A stretch of DNA of 64,000 bases from Vermamoeba vermiformis (GCA_045837725.1 JBEWZL010000179.1:434001-498000); one strand, 5' to 3'. Positions 21,317 to 34,550 are shown, counted from the stretch's first letter. Notes: generated from the letters alone by a model not told the origin. Program-made: numbers and translations.

Positions 21317-24300
21317 ATGCAGCTAGACCGCTCATTGTCCAAGCAGTTCTTGCTTCTTTGCCTGATTGGGGCATTGGCTTTGACCGGATCTAACGCAATT
21401 GAAGTTACCACAGCCACAAGCTATGTACGTTCATGTTAACTATTTAATAACATATTAATTATAATTTGGCTCAAATAGGTTAAAAGTGGTAATATCCTAG
21501 ATACGCCCATTACACTGGTATGTAGAATCAAGATCCCACAAAGATTTTTGCCTCGGATCAAGAATCATCCCAGAAATGAATTGGTTATTAAAAATAAATT
21601 AATAGGGCATTATGGAGGTCGAGTTTAATGAAGACATTCGGTTGCTCCAGACTTATGGTAATATCGCGTATTTCAGCGCAACGAGCAACATTTGAAATCG
21701 TTGTCACATTGACATGACAAGAGACGCTTAATTAACGCTTTGAAACTTTTAATATATAGGCTATTGCTATAATAGAACGTGTCCTCCTGCACCGGCCTGT
21801 CCTCCTTGCGACTACACTGATCCCGCCATCTGTAACGGATCCCGCGTTAGTGACCCAACGTGTCCGTGTCCTTTGCAACCGCGCACATGCAAACTTGACG
21901 TAAGTACTATTCGTAGTATTAAATCAGCAACTGAATTGAAAAAATCGTTTAATTCCTTTTACACGTGCAATTTACTAATTTTGTTAATTGAACCTAGATC
22001 TTAGAATTTGATAAGCCAATCGATCATACTATTAAGTTTGACTCGAAGATATTGGAGTCTGATAGAAAAGATTTTAGAATTTACTTAGGTATTATTTCTA
22101 GCTGACATTTCGCTAACGGATCTTTCCAATCAATCGGAGAAGTAACTATTACGACGGAATTCGCGGTGGATCGTTACTAAATTTGGCTTAATGATATATA
22201 ATTTATTAATCAGTCGCTAATCTACTGTTGAAGACCCTCGTACAGCATCTGGATGCAGCTTCTTTCATTGGAAAGTTATTAGCAAGTACGGCAATCCCAA
22301 TATTTATATCGTAAGATCTGAGGATTGGGAATATACTGGTAAGTACTATAAGACCTCATTAATTCGATTAGCGGAGTTTTAAGTGTTCTTCAAGGTGGAT
22401 CCGGCATCCATTGGTGGTCGGAGCGCTATGCAGCTGAAGACATTGTAATTTGTCCTACTGACAATTGGTTTACTCCTGGAACATATATTGTCGAAATTCA
22501 ATGGTATCCTAATGTTTTGAACGACGCTGGAACCGGTACGAGCTACACTTTGACCGCAGATCGACATGGTAAGTTTAAATAGTAGAGGAAAACCTATAAA
22601 TAGCTATATAAGACCATAATTAAAGCTTTTCGCAATATTAGTAGCCATTTGAAAGATGATTGTATCTTTTGAATCACAAAAATTATCTGCGTGTCAAACA
22701 ATTTAACGAAGAATATTTCCTAATATAGAATTACCGGATTACGTCCCCGCAATAACTAACCCCCGAGCCTGCTTATCATCGCATCATTGTTTGGAGGACG
22801 ATCGAATGATGTTCCTCGAAAACGCCCAGCCCATTGAATACTTCGAATTTAGATTGCCCAAACAATGCCCGCAGAAGCTCAGCGTGCACTCGACTTATGC
22901 TGGAAATGACATGTAAGCTAAAAATAGCAAATTTATGCCGTGTTTACGTTGTTCAGATCTCGACAAAATCTAATGATTCATTTCAATTAAATAGTGCTGT
23001 ATCTATGACGAACAAGTTCCCTACTCCTGAACTTAACCACCCTGATAATCTCTTCGTTAGTCTTGAGCATAACCAAACTTTGGCATTTTCTGTGTGCACC
23101 GAGGTACGCGCCTGTTCGATCTAGAAAAAATTTTATCTTAAATTTAGCTCTAATTCTTCGATTATTAGAATACCGATGCTAGTTTATATATTGGTGTTCG
23201 TTTCAATCGTCGTCCTGGTCCTTTAGACTTGAAAATTGGCATTGCAGTCAGTTCAAATCCGGCTTGGCTGTACACGACTTCTTTGACCGAGCTTGGTGCT
23301 TATCAAGTGCAAACAGAGCTCTATGGTATGTTTCAAAAGCTGTCATATTTCAATATTCCGCAATAAGTAATTCTTATGTGTTGCTAGGTGCCGCTACGCT
23401 TGAATGCGGATCCAAACATTTCTCTTGCAATTCCAAAACTTCGGGCCGCGACTCCGATTGCAACCTGTTTTGGCCTTTATATCCTTATTTGGAAGCATAT
23501 CCCCTTCACCCTCGTCCTTCATTTACATTTGGCGGCAGCAGATACAACGAAATGATGTAAGCAACTCGATCTGATTTAAACTTCTAAGTGTGGCCAATCT
23601 AACCGACTAATAGGTTGCAAGACATCCCTACTGAATATAAGAGCAATAAGTTTTCAGCGGCTGTTATGCTTAAATACCGCGAACTTGATCCTTTGTTCCC
23701 CGTCAACCTGGATGTACTCTCCGCTGAGGAGTTTGCAACTTGCCAAGTCGTATTCAAAGGAAGAATTACTGATGCCACAGAGAACGTAAGTTTATTAATT
23801 ATATAGATAATAAAACTAATATTTTTTCAAGCCGATCTTCACCAGCACATCCTTCACCAAAAAAGAATTGACTTGCGATCACTCCTCATTCAGTGAAGTT
23901 CACCAAAAGATGCGCGCACTGCTCGAGGCTCAAGAAGGAAAGACCTCTTCATTCGAGATTCGCGACATTCAATACCAATTGGACGCTTATGCCATGTCGG
24001 ATGCGTTCTTTGCGTGCGAGGCTGAGTTGAGCGGACTGATCAAACTTCGTGTTGAAAATGTTCAGCTTGACACTAAGTCTTGTGTTACGTCATCAGTAAG
24101 TCTACTATAAGCTATATAACCAAAATCTAATTCATCGAACAGACCGATCCAGCCACCATGACAGATCCTTGTTGCAATGGGTACGACTCTTCCATATACA
24201 TTCATTAAACTTACTAACAATGATCTTTAGATACCTTTCTTGGAATTCATCGCAATGCGCCTCGCGTCAGGTCGAGACAGCTTTGTCAGTCTTCGACGGT

Positions 24301-27300
24301 GCTGCAGATCAGATCAACGACAGATGCGGTAGCCCTGCTTGCACCACCTTATTCTTGCAAGATTATATGACTGCTTTGGGAACTAAAGCTGATTCAATCG
24401 ATGCTTGCTCGACTCAAACAGCTGATGTAAGTCCAGATCAGGCAAGATCCAAAATTGAATTCTAATTTTTATTTTCCTGCAGTTCGTTCAATTCCAACAT
24501 CGATTGTTGCAACCTTACCATGCTTGCCAAGACCGATATTTGGGTGTTCGTCCTAAGGATGGTATTCCTTGTTACGCTGATTCTGAATGCGATTCTGGTC
24601 GCTGCAATCTTCTCGACAATGTTTGTGTCAATGAAGTTGAGACGCAAAAGCGAAGTTTCTTGCGCTGTGCCGTTGAAAATTTGGACAATTTCTTGGTCAC
24701 CTACATGGAGGACAAGTTGGCGATCACTTACAACGACCAAACTGAACGTCAACTTGCCTGGATCCGCAACATGTACCGAGTCAACGATTGTTCGGGTCCT
24801 TATTCTTTCCCTATGGGTAACACTAACCGATGGGTGCTCTGTAAGTGTTATTGTGCCTTTCTATAATATTGTTTACTAATGTGTCTATAGTCCCCGAAAG
24901 TAACTACAACACACTGCGTTGCAGTTACTGCGACGTTCAAAACTGCTTTGATAAGACCTGCACTTTGCCTCTCGAATGCAACATTCCTTATGATAGCATT
25001 TGCCCGAGAACTTGGGTATGTATTATAGGTCCCATTAACTATAACATATCTAATTCTCATCTTCGTAGCGCCTTTTCCAAGCGTCGCAAGCGAACTGCCG
25101 CAACACGGTCAACAATGAGTATTGCAATCGTTGCTACGGAGTTGCCGACAAAGCAGGCTGCTTAGCTGAGTGCAAAAACACGACTTCGACGTCATTTTGC
25201 GGTCTTTGCGAGAACCCCGAAGAGTGCTACAACGTGAGTAATTTAAGATTTGCTTTGTTTGCTGTGTTATTTTGTGATTCCACAAGCAAGCGGAGATTCC
25301 CTTCTTCTTCCGTCTTAATTAATTTAATTTATTGAATTAGATTGAAAGCATTACAGACCAGCCCACTTGCAGAGGCTCGCCGGTCTGCCTTCTTCACGAT
25401 CATGAAGTTGTTCCAAACTTGGCAGACTGTGGACAGACGTTCCGTTGTAACGCGACATGTTGGGACGGTGCCAATCAAGTTCCTTGCAACAACGAATCTG
25501 ATTGTCTGGCCACTGGTGTTTGCAGCGACTCGATTTTCTCTACTGGAAAGTGCGTTCTTCCCGCAAATTCGTTCCGTTTGCCCGATTGCCCGTTCTCAAC
25601 GGTCAACTTTAACCCTACTGTGCCCACTCCTGTAAGTCTTAATACAAAGTATAGAGTCCTTAACTGACTATTGGTCTCAGCTTGGTTGTGTTGATCATGC
25701 CGTCAATCAATCCTATTGTGGTACAATTGGAGGAACTTGGGTCAAAGCAGCTCACTCGAAACAAGAATGTGACGCGCATGGCTTTGGCTGCCTTGAGCCA
25801 GCTGATGATTTGAGACTTCAAAACACGCAACAGCTTACTTTGAAGAACTCTGATGAATGTCTTGCTGCCGGTGGCACTGTTGTTCCTTTGTACAAATGGC
25901 AACCCGTAAGTTCAACAAACGATGTTACGGTTGACATGTGTCATTAATATTTTTTGTCAGGCTACATGGCAAGGAGGTATTAACCGCACAGCCCAATGGC
26001 TCCCAACTGTTGTTGGCATTCGCTACACCTTGAAGGCCAATCAATTCGACTCGCTCGGTTTCTTCGACTTGATCACTGAAGCCATTCAAGCCAAGTACGG
26101 CTACGAGCTCAAGACTGAGACTAAGTGCCGATACAATCAACGTGTTGACATCTTGAACACATTGGTTTGCAGCTGTTCTCCTGACAACGCAGACACCGAA
26201 CAATGTTTCGCTTCGTACGATCCTCAGCTCTCTGTCGCGCTCAATGTGCTGTGCAAGAACTCGACGCTTAATGTTGCTGCCTCGGCCACGAACATCAATT
26301 TCTTTGGTGACTCACTGGTCCTAAAGGACGTCGGTAGTTGCACAACAATCTCGGTCTCTTCGATCAACGCCAATCAATTCAAGTTCCCTTCGAAGCCTGA
26401 CATTTCGACCTTCTTGATTGACACCAACAGCGACAAGAACTTTGCGTACCTGAACCAAAACAACGCTACCGTCGGCATTATTGTTGGTGATGGTGTTGCG
26501 TTCTATGTGAGTCAAATGATACTTCAAAAAATTACAGTGAAACTAATGTTCGTGAATAGTTCAACGGATCCAACACGATCAACAACGTTCAAATCTGCTT
26601 CCAACAACGCAATGACATTAGCTTTGCTGCTGAAGAGTACCCAGTCCCTGACATGCTCGAAGGGTGAGTCTATTACCTACTCTTATAGAATGGTACTAAT
26701 GGCTTGGCATAGTGATCTCAATGGCCAGCTGACACCCTCTGACGTCAGTGTCTCCGTCAATGGCGCGCAGATGTGCGTCACTTTGAACAGCATTCGTACG
26801 AGCACTGATAACTACACCTACGTCTACTTGCCGATTTACCGCACTGAAGACTGGGAGAATCAAGAGTTCACTTTGGTACGTCTAATAAAACCTCTATAGT
26901 CCCTCAGTAGCTAACATTAACACAGGGCTTCACGACTGGTGAAATAGCCGTCATGTCCATTATCACTGCACTCTACGGCGGTGTGTTCATATATTCCATT
27001 GTCAAGTTAGCGCTCGCTATCAAGTACAAGCTCGGTGACCAATTGAACTTCCATTTGTTCTGGCTCTTCGCGGTGCTCAGTGCGAGTAAGTCCCTGTCTA
27101 TTACCAAATTAGGAAATGACTCGCACTAACGCAAACATTGCAGTGCGTGCCATCTACTTCTTGCTTTTGTTGAACAATGTGATTGACTCGAGCACTCGTG
27201 GCATGTACGTGTTGGTTGAGTTGCCTGCATTCATCTACTTCACGGCACTCAGTCTCTTCGTGGTCACGTGGTTCTTGACGACACGTGTCTTGACTAAAGT

Positions 27301-28408
27301 CAGTCAAATCAATATTAAGAACTGGCGTAAGAAGCTGACAACCATGTGCTTGGCGATCAATTTGACAACCTACGCGATTTTCGTGCTGGTAATCATTTTG
27401 TACGAGACTTTGCCGCAACCGCCTGTTGTTACTTGCGCTGGAAGAATCACCGTATTTGACCTGACTACATCGTAAGTTTAATCATATTTAATAATATGTT
27501 ATTGAATTTAAGCAATGGTTACGCACGCTGTGTACAACATTTATGAGGAAATTTCGATCAAAGAATTAATGACAGGAGTCCACAAAAATTAATTTGTGAA
27601 AGAATCTTCGTAATTACATTATTTTTATCAATTAATGGACCCACATATATGAATTGATTTAATAACCGATTTTTCTCTGCTCCCAGGCAAACTCTTTCGC
27701 TCGTGTACCGCATCTACGTAACGGTTATTTCGTTCTTGTTGGGCTTTAGCTTTATGGTTTATGGCTTTAAAATTTATTGCCAGAGAACTTCATCAGCCAA
27801 GAACGCCGTTACAAAACGAAAAGTCTTTTGGACGACGTTGATCTGCTCAATCGGTGTCATCATCGAGTGCGCTTATTTGCTAGCCCTTATTATCAGCAGG
27901 CATAACGAGAATATTCTCTCCTTAGGTAAGTCATTGAACAATTGTCGACAGATTCGAGATCCTGATCTAACCCCATCCGTTCAGTTATTTTGGCGGTTGT
28001 CGAAGCAGTCCCTATTATCGTAGTTATGTCACTTATGAGCCATACTGGACGTACTATTACAAGCTCTACTGCTTCTAACTTCTCCACATCCACTCATTCG
28101 CGCAACCGCTCGGTACGTACTTTACGCAACTTTTCTCATAAACTACACTATACTAATACTTTTTATTATAGAACACTACATACAACTCGGGAGCTGCAAC
28201 ACCGCGTGGAGAACAGTTGTCCAGAAAATTATCTACTAGCAGTGCTATTGGCCTCGAAAGTAGCACTATCAGCCCGAGACAAAATTCGCATGTTTTGTCG
28301 CAAGTTGAGCGCGAGATCGACAAAGACGCAGACAGCACTCCTGGCGAGAACAATTTGATCGATCATACGCCTACCTCACCTGGGCACAACTCCGCATTAA
28401 AAGTGTAA
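21317..28408 (+). CDS. Giant Cys-rich ectodomain protein with C-terminal seven-transmembrane domain
   Basis: Receptor-like surface protein of very roughly 1,700-1,800 residues in more than 20 exons. It begins with a signal peptide (MQLDRSLSKQFLLLCLIGAL). A Cys/Pro-rich segment (CPPAPACPPCDYTDPAIC) follows, then beta-rich sequence, then several disulphide-rich modules (PCYADSECDSGRCNLLDNVC, LRCSYCDVQNCFDKTC, PCNNESDCLATGVC). From about 26930 come seven hydrophobic helices: ALYGGVFIYSIVKLALAI, FWLFAVLSAMRAIYFLLLL, IYFTALSLFVVTWFLTT, MCLAINLTTYAIFVLVII, VISFLLGFSFMVYGF, FWTTLICSIGVIIECAYLL and VILAVVEAVPIIVVMSL. This resembles the THH1/TOM1/TOM3-type 7TM fold more than classical GPCRs. The cytosolic tail is Ser/Thr-rich. 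Ligand and partners are unknown. Confidence 0.75.
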
Positions 28409-28806
28409 ATAGTACTCGAATCCAATTCCACTAATCTATATAGATCGAGCTTGTAGCAATAGCAAACTATTTTGTAATAAAATTATTATTTATTTATTTA
28501 AGCATGATCTACGGCTTTCATTCTGGAAAATACAGAAACTGTGGAAGAACCGGATGGCTTGGGGTATTTAGCAGTATACGAAAAGGATTGCCTACCAATC
28601 ATATTAGATACGTTTCAGTGCTGATTCATAATCCATTGTTGATAAACTTACAATTCATTGGAAAAATTCATGCAGACTTCCTTTTTTTTTTTAAAAAATG
28701 ACACGTGTAAACGTAAGTTTGCAACAATTTGAATAACATGAAAGATTTATTGGCTTAAAGTCACCTTCTCTATAGTACTAGTCCTTAATTTGCGACTTCA
28801 AGGGCT
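28409..28806. other. Convergent intergenic spacer, 7TM / TPR genes
   Basis: 398 bp between two convergent stops. It contains an AATAAAATTATTATTT polyadenylation-type stretch near 28476 and a T10 run near 28682. A 65-codon plus frame at 28504-28701 has no family features. Nothing else is seen. Confidence 0.5.
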
Positions 28807-31260
28807 TTACTTTTCAAGTTTGAGCTGCACAGCTTCTAATCTCTCGGCGGCTCGTTTGACAGCAGGATTGATCTCCAACACGAGCTTGTATTGTTCCGCT
28901 GCCGCCGTCAAATCTCCTTTGGCTTCTAAAGTCTCGCCAATCTCGAGGATATGGACGTAGCGGAAGATATCAAACGGCGCGTTGTTCATGATCTTCTCCA
29001 TCTGCACCAGCGCTTCATCATACTTGCCTAAAATGGTATAATAAGTTACCAATAATACTCTAAATAATTATTCATAATAATTTCAGACCTTCGAGGCGAT
29101 TAATCAGAGCATACACGAAAGATCCGATTCCATATTCTTGTTGAAGAAATTCAGCCATTTGCTTCGCTTCAATAATATTGCCAGTACGAACTAGTAATAT
29201 TCCTTTAGTCTTCATGGCCATTACGAACTCTCCTTTGTCTCCACTCTTCTGCGAGACTTGGATCGCGACGTCAACGGCTTTTAAGGCTTCATCGTACCTT
29301 TTCTATTCGTACCATTAGAACCATTTGAATATATAATGACATTAGGTACCATCGTTTCCAAGTATAAAGCCTCTTGAAGCCTGAATGCGGATTGATTTGG
29401 ATTTTCTTGGATGCGTTCCCTAACGAACGCCAAGCCTTCTTCAAAACGTTGGCTACAATAAATATAAATTAATATGCTGTTAATATATATGCTAGGCTTA
29501 CTCTGCAAAGTATAAATGATAAGCAAGAATTGGATTATCGGCCGTTAGGGTGTAGTATTTGTAACCAGCCAAAAACTCATCTCGGTATCGCTTCAATTTA
29601 ACGGAAATAATTGCTTTGAGATAATAAAGAGACGGATCGTTGCTATTTAACTCAATAGCCTTATCAATGGATTTCAAAGCCAGATCGTGTTGGTTCAGCT
29701 CATCTTCAAAAAAAATAAAATGGTTAATATGCAGGAAAAGTGAAAATAGTATCTTACAATAATTGTTTGCGAGCTTGTAATGCGCCTGGTATATATTAGG
29801 ATCCAATTCTATTGTTTTGAGAAGCATCGGAACTCCATCCGCCGGTGGCAAGATTATTCCCAAATTGAACCAGCCTGCAACAAGCTTCGGGTCAACTTCA
29901 AGTGCTAATTTGTAGCAATATGCAGCATTTTCGATGGCACCCTCGTTGCTGTAGATTCCTCCCATGTAGACCCAAGCAGCAACATTTCGAGGTAAATTGG
30001 TGAGCCAGATCTGCAATAATTGCTTCGCTGAATCGAAGTCATTCTATACGTAAATGGTAAGTACTTGTTATTAATAACGTCGTCGAGAATTAGCTACTTT
30101 AGATCCGGATGTCCCTGTTAAAATGCTTTTTGAATTAGGAACTTACTCTAGTGACAAAGAAGTTCACTATCTCGGACAAATCATTATCATATGAGGTACT
30201 ATGCTTTGGTAATAGTCTTAAAGCTTTTCCGAAATATTCTATGCCTTCCTTTGCTTTGTTTTCTTTTTCGGTCAAATGTCTGCCGTACAATACTAAAAAA
30301 AGATGATTCTCGGTAGCATCTGGGCACTCAAAAGCGGTTTTACGGAATTCATCTAAAAGAAAGTTAGATCGACTACTGAAATGTTCTAAAATCGCTTTAC
30401 CTGAACCGGTAACAATCCATAACGCTATCCATGCTGCACTTTTAGTTGGATCTATTTTAGTAGCTTGTTTAAGGTAAAATACGGCTTCATTCGCTTTTTT
30501 GTGTACGGACAAAGCCTGGCCATAACAATACGTAACGTAGTAATTGTTCGGAAAGGCTTTTGATGCCTCATCAAACAATTTATATATTGCAGCGAAATCT
30601 TCGGTCGATGTCAAGAGAGTATCCATAACACGTGTCAGCGCGGCCAGAAATTGTTCGGATGTAGGATCAAGACGCTTCAGTCCAGCAATAAAGTCATCCT
30701 GCCAAACTTCTCGTTGTAGGTATATATCTAAAACAGCTGTATCAAGCATTAATATTTGTATTGGTACTTCTGACGGTCTTACTCTTCGATGAAAGTGAGT
30801 TTAAGATCTCATCTGGCGTTACACTCTTTTCATAGGCTTTTGTTGCACAATCAAGAGCACTATTAAGATCGCCTTCTCTCCAAAGGTCTGACACGTGTTG
30901 CATTAATTCATCTGGAAGATCATTAGCGACAAAGACCGGATCTTATTTTATTGCCTTACCATAAGTTTCAGATTTATCATTATTAGATGTGCTGTAATAT
31001 TTTACAATGGATCCTGGCGACCGATGATCTATATTCGTGATACATTCTTTTAAAATATTTAATTAAAATCAAAAATAATTCTTTCAAATTGCTATCTCAC
31101 CAAATCCAGTCCTGGTCGTAGTCAATGAGATATTGGCGTAATTATTAGAATTTTTTGTTGTTCTTTTAACGCCGCCAAAGATTGACCGGTCGTTTAGCCT
31201 AGATGCCGCTCGAGCTGTTTGTCGGACGATAGATTGAAATCGCCCTATTATTCTGTGCAT
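28807..31260 (-). CDS. Tetratricopeptide-repeat protein with mitochondrial-type N-terminus
   Basis: The protein starts MHRIIGRFQSIVRQTARAAS (ATG 31258-31260), an Arg-rich, acid-free leader typical of mitochondrial import. Small N-terminal exons (including LMQHVSDLWREGDLNSALDC) lead into a long alpha-solenoid. TPR-like hairpins recur along the chain: YYVTYCYGQALSVHKKANEA, VAAWVYMGGIYSNEGAIENA with ALEVDPKLVAGWFNLG, and near the end ETLEAKGDLTAAAEQYKLV. The last residues (ERLEAVQLKLEK) complete a capping helix. No catalytic domain is visible, so it is likely a scaffold or assembly factor. The exact function is not recognisable. Introns of about 48-70 nt are in consistent phase. Confidence 0.75.
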
Positions 31261-31393
31261 GTTCTTTGCTTGGAGGAACAAAGCAGAACTAAATTTTAAA
31301 TGAAAACGGAATTTACTGCAATGAACTCAGTGACGTAAAGACAGTTAGTTAACATTAGAGATGCTTGCTTAAAATCTTTTGTTTATTTAAAAA

Positions 31394-32788
31394 TTATTCG
31401 TCCTCATCTTCGGCCTCATCTTCATCATCTTCATTATCCTCGGAGCTCTTATTATCTTTTTCTTTCTTATCGTCCCCACTTTCATCGACTTTGATGAGTT
31501 TCTGTTCTTTAGCCCAAGCACCGATAGTTTGCGCGATCTGGTCGTTATCGAGGGTCACACCTAAGAAATCTTTGACTTTCTTCTTTGCGCCTTGATTAAA
31601 CAACGCGATCCAGCCATTAATACTATCAATTTTAGCACCAGTAATCTTCTGGATCTGTTGCGGAGTTTTGCCTTCGATATGCAACGCCAAGCACATGTGG
31701 ATCTTGCCCTTTTTAATCTTTGCAGGCAACGAGATGTATCGATAGGGCTTCATAACATATAAGGTCTGACTTTCTTCTTTTTTCTTCATGGCTAAACCGA
31801 CACGAGCGGATTTGACAATTTCTCTCTTCGGCAAATCTTCGTTAGGCTTGATATATAATTTGCTCTTATTAGTGGCGCTGAAATCGAAGCCCTTCACAAA
31901 GTCGGCAATGTTGTCGGTGCCGTTCAGTGAAAGAATGTGGTTTACACTCAAGCAAGGCCCGTCAATGATCTTGCCGTCCGTCAAGCTTTCAATGCCACGA
32001 ATCAAAATGCCGCCAAAACCCTCCTATAATAATACAATAGTATTAGCGCTGTTCACTGACAGTTAATCCGGATGTGTCAAATCCAGATTTCAATACTATG
32101 CTATTCCAGAGAGATAAAAAATAATCATATGATTGTCACTAACGTATGAAATACTATTAAGATGTTAATAGCTTACGTTCGCAATGCCAAATGTCACATC
32201 CAAGCCCTTGTAAGTTCCGCTGCGGTACTTGCCACCAGTCTTGTGGAAATACCACTGAGCGCATGTCTGTTGCATAGCATCGCAATGGCTGAAGGGATCC
32301 ATGTGATTATGACCCGTATAATAGAATTCAATTTCAACAAATCTGTGAGACCTGCCAAAAATACCGAAAAATTAGTTTACGGTCCTTACATATATAAATG
32401 ATAGTAATTTGTTGGTCGGAGTGCATAAAATGGAAAATAAAAATAAAGAATTAAAGCAGAAAATGCAACGGTAACTTTTTTTAAATATTGGTTGAACTTA
32501 CTTATTATTAACTTCGATTACGCATTTGTTCAATAATATATCAGCGATCTCGTCGAATTTTTTCTCGTATTCTTCGATGGTTTTCAAGGGCTTGGGATCC
32601 ATATTCAAAATATCTTTTAACTCAAATCTGTAAACCGCAACGATTTGTTAGCGCAAGAGATTATATTTACATAAAATATTAATCACGTACGAAGCTGTTT
32701 TCATTTTCTTGTTTGGGCTTGCATCAGCGGTATCTTCGGCTGTTTCTTCACGAGGGCGCTTAGGAGCAAAGAAGTTCTTAATAGACAT
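31394..32788 (-). CDS. Conserved nuclear protein of unnamed family with N-terminal PIP-box-like motif
   Basis: Starts MSIKNFFAPKRPREE, which resembles the PCNA-interacting motif found at the very N-terminus of DNA ligase I and uracil-DNA glycosylase (an I/L-x-x-F-F core followed by basic residues). A Lys-rich patch (PNKKMKTAS) could be an NLS. The globular part contains FVEIEFYYTGHNHMDPFSHC, CAQWYFHKTGGKYRSGTYKG, LDVTFGIANEGFGGILIRGI and GKIIDGPCLSVNHIL, a pattern I associate with an uncharacterised eukaryotic family. There is a faint resemblance to alkyladenine glycosylase. The C-terminus is a very acidic tail (EDNEDDEDEAEDEDE). A PCNA-linked chromatin or repair role is plausible but unproven. 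Confidence 0.72.
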
Positions 32789-32900
32789 GTGTGCTTTGGT
32801 GGTGGTGGTAACTGTATGTTTTAGTTATGGCGGTAGTGCGATCCAATTCCTTTTTTGCTTGTTTCGGGCGTTAATTTCCCGGCAAAAATGCGGGTGTTTT

Positions 32901-32930
32901 TCCCCGAAATTCAGGCTGGGATTTCGGGGA
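32901..32930. promoter_or_regulatory. Perfect 10-bp inverted repeat upstream of the PIP-box gene
   Basis: TCCCCGAAAT and ATTTCGGGGA flank a 10-nt spacer, 113-142 bp before the minus-strand start at 32788. A nearby TTTCCCGGC (about 32874-32882) shares the core. It may be a dimeric transcription-factor site. The regulator is unknown. Confidence 0.4.
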
Positions 32931-33065
32931 ATAAAGGTTGGGCGTTGTACCGTGCCTTACCGCGGCATACCCGGACAGAGTAAGATTATCTAGATTTGGG
33001 AGAGCTAAGTGGATCCACTGTAATGACGTACGATTCAGCCTAACGACTATTTATTACTGAGTACT

Positions 33066-34387
33066 TTAGTGAATGGACACGATGATACCCTTGTCCTTGA
33101 TACCACAAACATTGTTGAAGCGACCAATGCGAATGAAACCATTCTCACCCCAAGTGGTGTCCCAGCTGTTGCGGATGTTCCAGTACTTGACTCCTTTGTC
33201 CGTCACTCCCCAGCCTTTAACAATACAAAGTAGCCGACGTTAGTAACATGTGGGTATAATATGATCAATGAGTGTTACCAGTGAGCAGCACGGCATGGTT
33301 GCGATGTCCAGTCCAGCAACCTCGTTCAATGACTCCTGAAAAAACAGGTAAGGAACATTGGCCGGAACATTCTAGAACAACAACCCAAGATTATGTGTAC
33401 CTTTCTTATAGGTCTTCCATCTACTGGCGTCAATAGCAATAGGCATTGGGCCGTACTTCTTCAAGACTTCCATGAAGTGAGTTTCAGAGGGACGAACTCC
33501 GTACCAGTCTCTGATCTTGCCAGGTCGATTAGCATTGACGTTATAATCGCATCTGCCAGTAACACCCTTGTAAGGATAGGTAGATTCGGCAACTAAGCCC
33601 TTTAATTTGACGTAAGTCAAAGCAAGACCGGGCAAACCTCCGTTGCAGCCTTGAAGGATCGGACTGAAAGTGGCGCAGTTAACGAGCTGTTGCACTGACA
33701 ACACGGGTGCTTGGCCTGTAGTGATGCCAATAACACATTCTACAGCCTCGACGGCGCTACAAAGATAATGTTACTCTAAATCTGAACACACGCACCTCAA
33801 CAACAAGAACAAATCTGATACTTACGCGTGAGCCCAGCAACTACCGCATTTACCTTGGTTCTTAACAGGAGAGCAATTAGTGCTGTTATACCTGGCAAAG
33901 ACCGAAATTAGGTTCGGAGATCAAAGGCACGGAAAAAGCTTACCATTCAAAATTATCCGGAAGTTGGTAGAATGACGCTAAGCTAGTATCATTGATATAA
34001 GTAACGTTGGTATTGTCGAAGTCTTCAGGAGTTCCCTGTAATTTGGCGAACTCGCCGTCTGTCAAATCCATAAACTGAGTAACGCCAAAGAGAGCATTGG
34101 GATTTTGCTTATTCATTTCCTCAGCCTGTTTCATATTTTCCTACGATGGAGGCGTCAATAAACTCGTTACTTGAGACCAAATCCGCTTCGAAAAATTAAT
34201 TAACCGAATAAATTACCTGAAATACGCCCAATCTATAGGCTTCTTCTTTTGGATCAGCATAGAACTTTCCGTGCTCAGCTTTGAATTGTTCGAAGAGTTG
34301 TTGGACGGCCAAGGAGTCACCAACAACGACCGGGATCGTTGCCAAGATTACAACCAAACTTGCGAGAAGCAATAATTTATGATTCAT
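33066..34387 (-). CDS. Papain-family (C1A) cysteine protease 1 with I29 propeptide
   Basis: Lysosomal or secreted cathepsin-like protease. Signal peptide MNHKLLLLASLVVILAT is followed by an I29 inhibitor propeptide (FEQFKAEHGKFYADPKEEAY, then ALFGVTQFMDLTDGEFAKL). The mature domain follows. The oxyanion Gln and nucleophilic Cys are in NQGKCGSCWAHA, the catalytic His is in GHRNHAVLLTGWG, and the catalytic Asn is in RNSWDTTWGENGF. A GCNGGLPG disulphide segment is present. All catalytic residues are intact and length (about 310-320 residues) is normal. Five or so short introns interrupt it. A paralogue lies about 6 kb away in the same orientation, with first and last exons nearly identical. Confidence 0.93.
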
Positions 34388-34550
34388 CGCGATATGAACC
34401 AAAAGCAATGTGGGTGCTGTTGTTGCTTGCAAAATGAAAATAAAATTGTTGTGCTTACGCAGAGACCTGTCAAATTTTTAGCCGGTCCTGTAAGCGGCTT
34501 AAAGTCCTGTTATCGACGTTGCGTTAATGCCGCACTAATCCTTGTTGCAG

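Noticed and set aside
28504-28701. 65-codon plus frame after the 7TM gene
   Set aside because: No start context, domain or conserved neighbour; it lies in a convergent 3' spacer.
32881-32940. Palindrome upstream of the PIP-box gene as a transcription terminator
   Set aside because: It lies upstream of the start codon of the only adjacent gene on that side and eukaryotic Pol II does not use such hairpins; a regulatory site is more likely.
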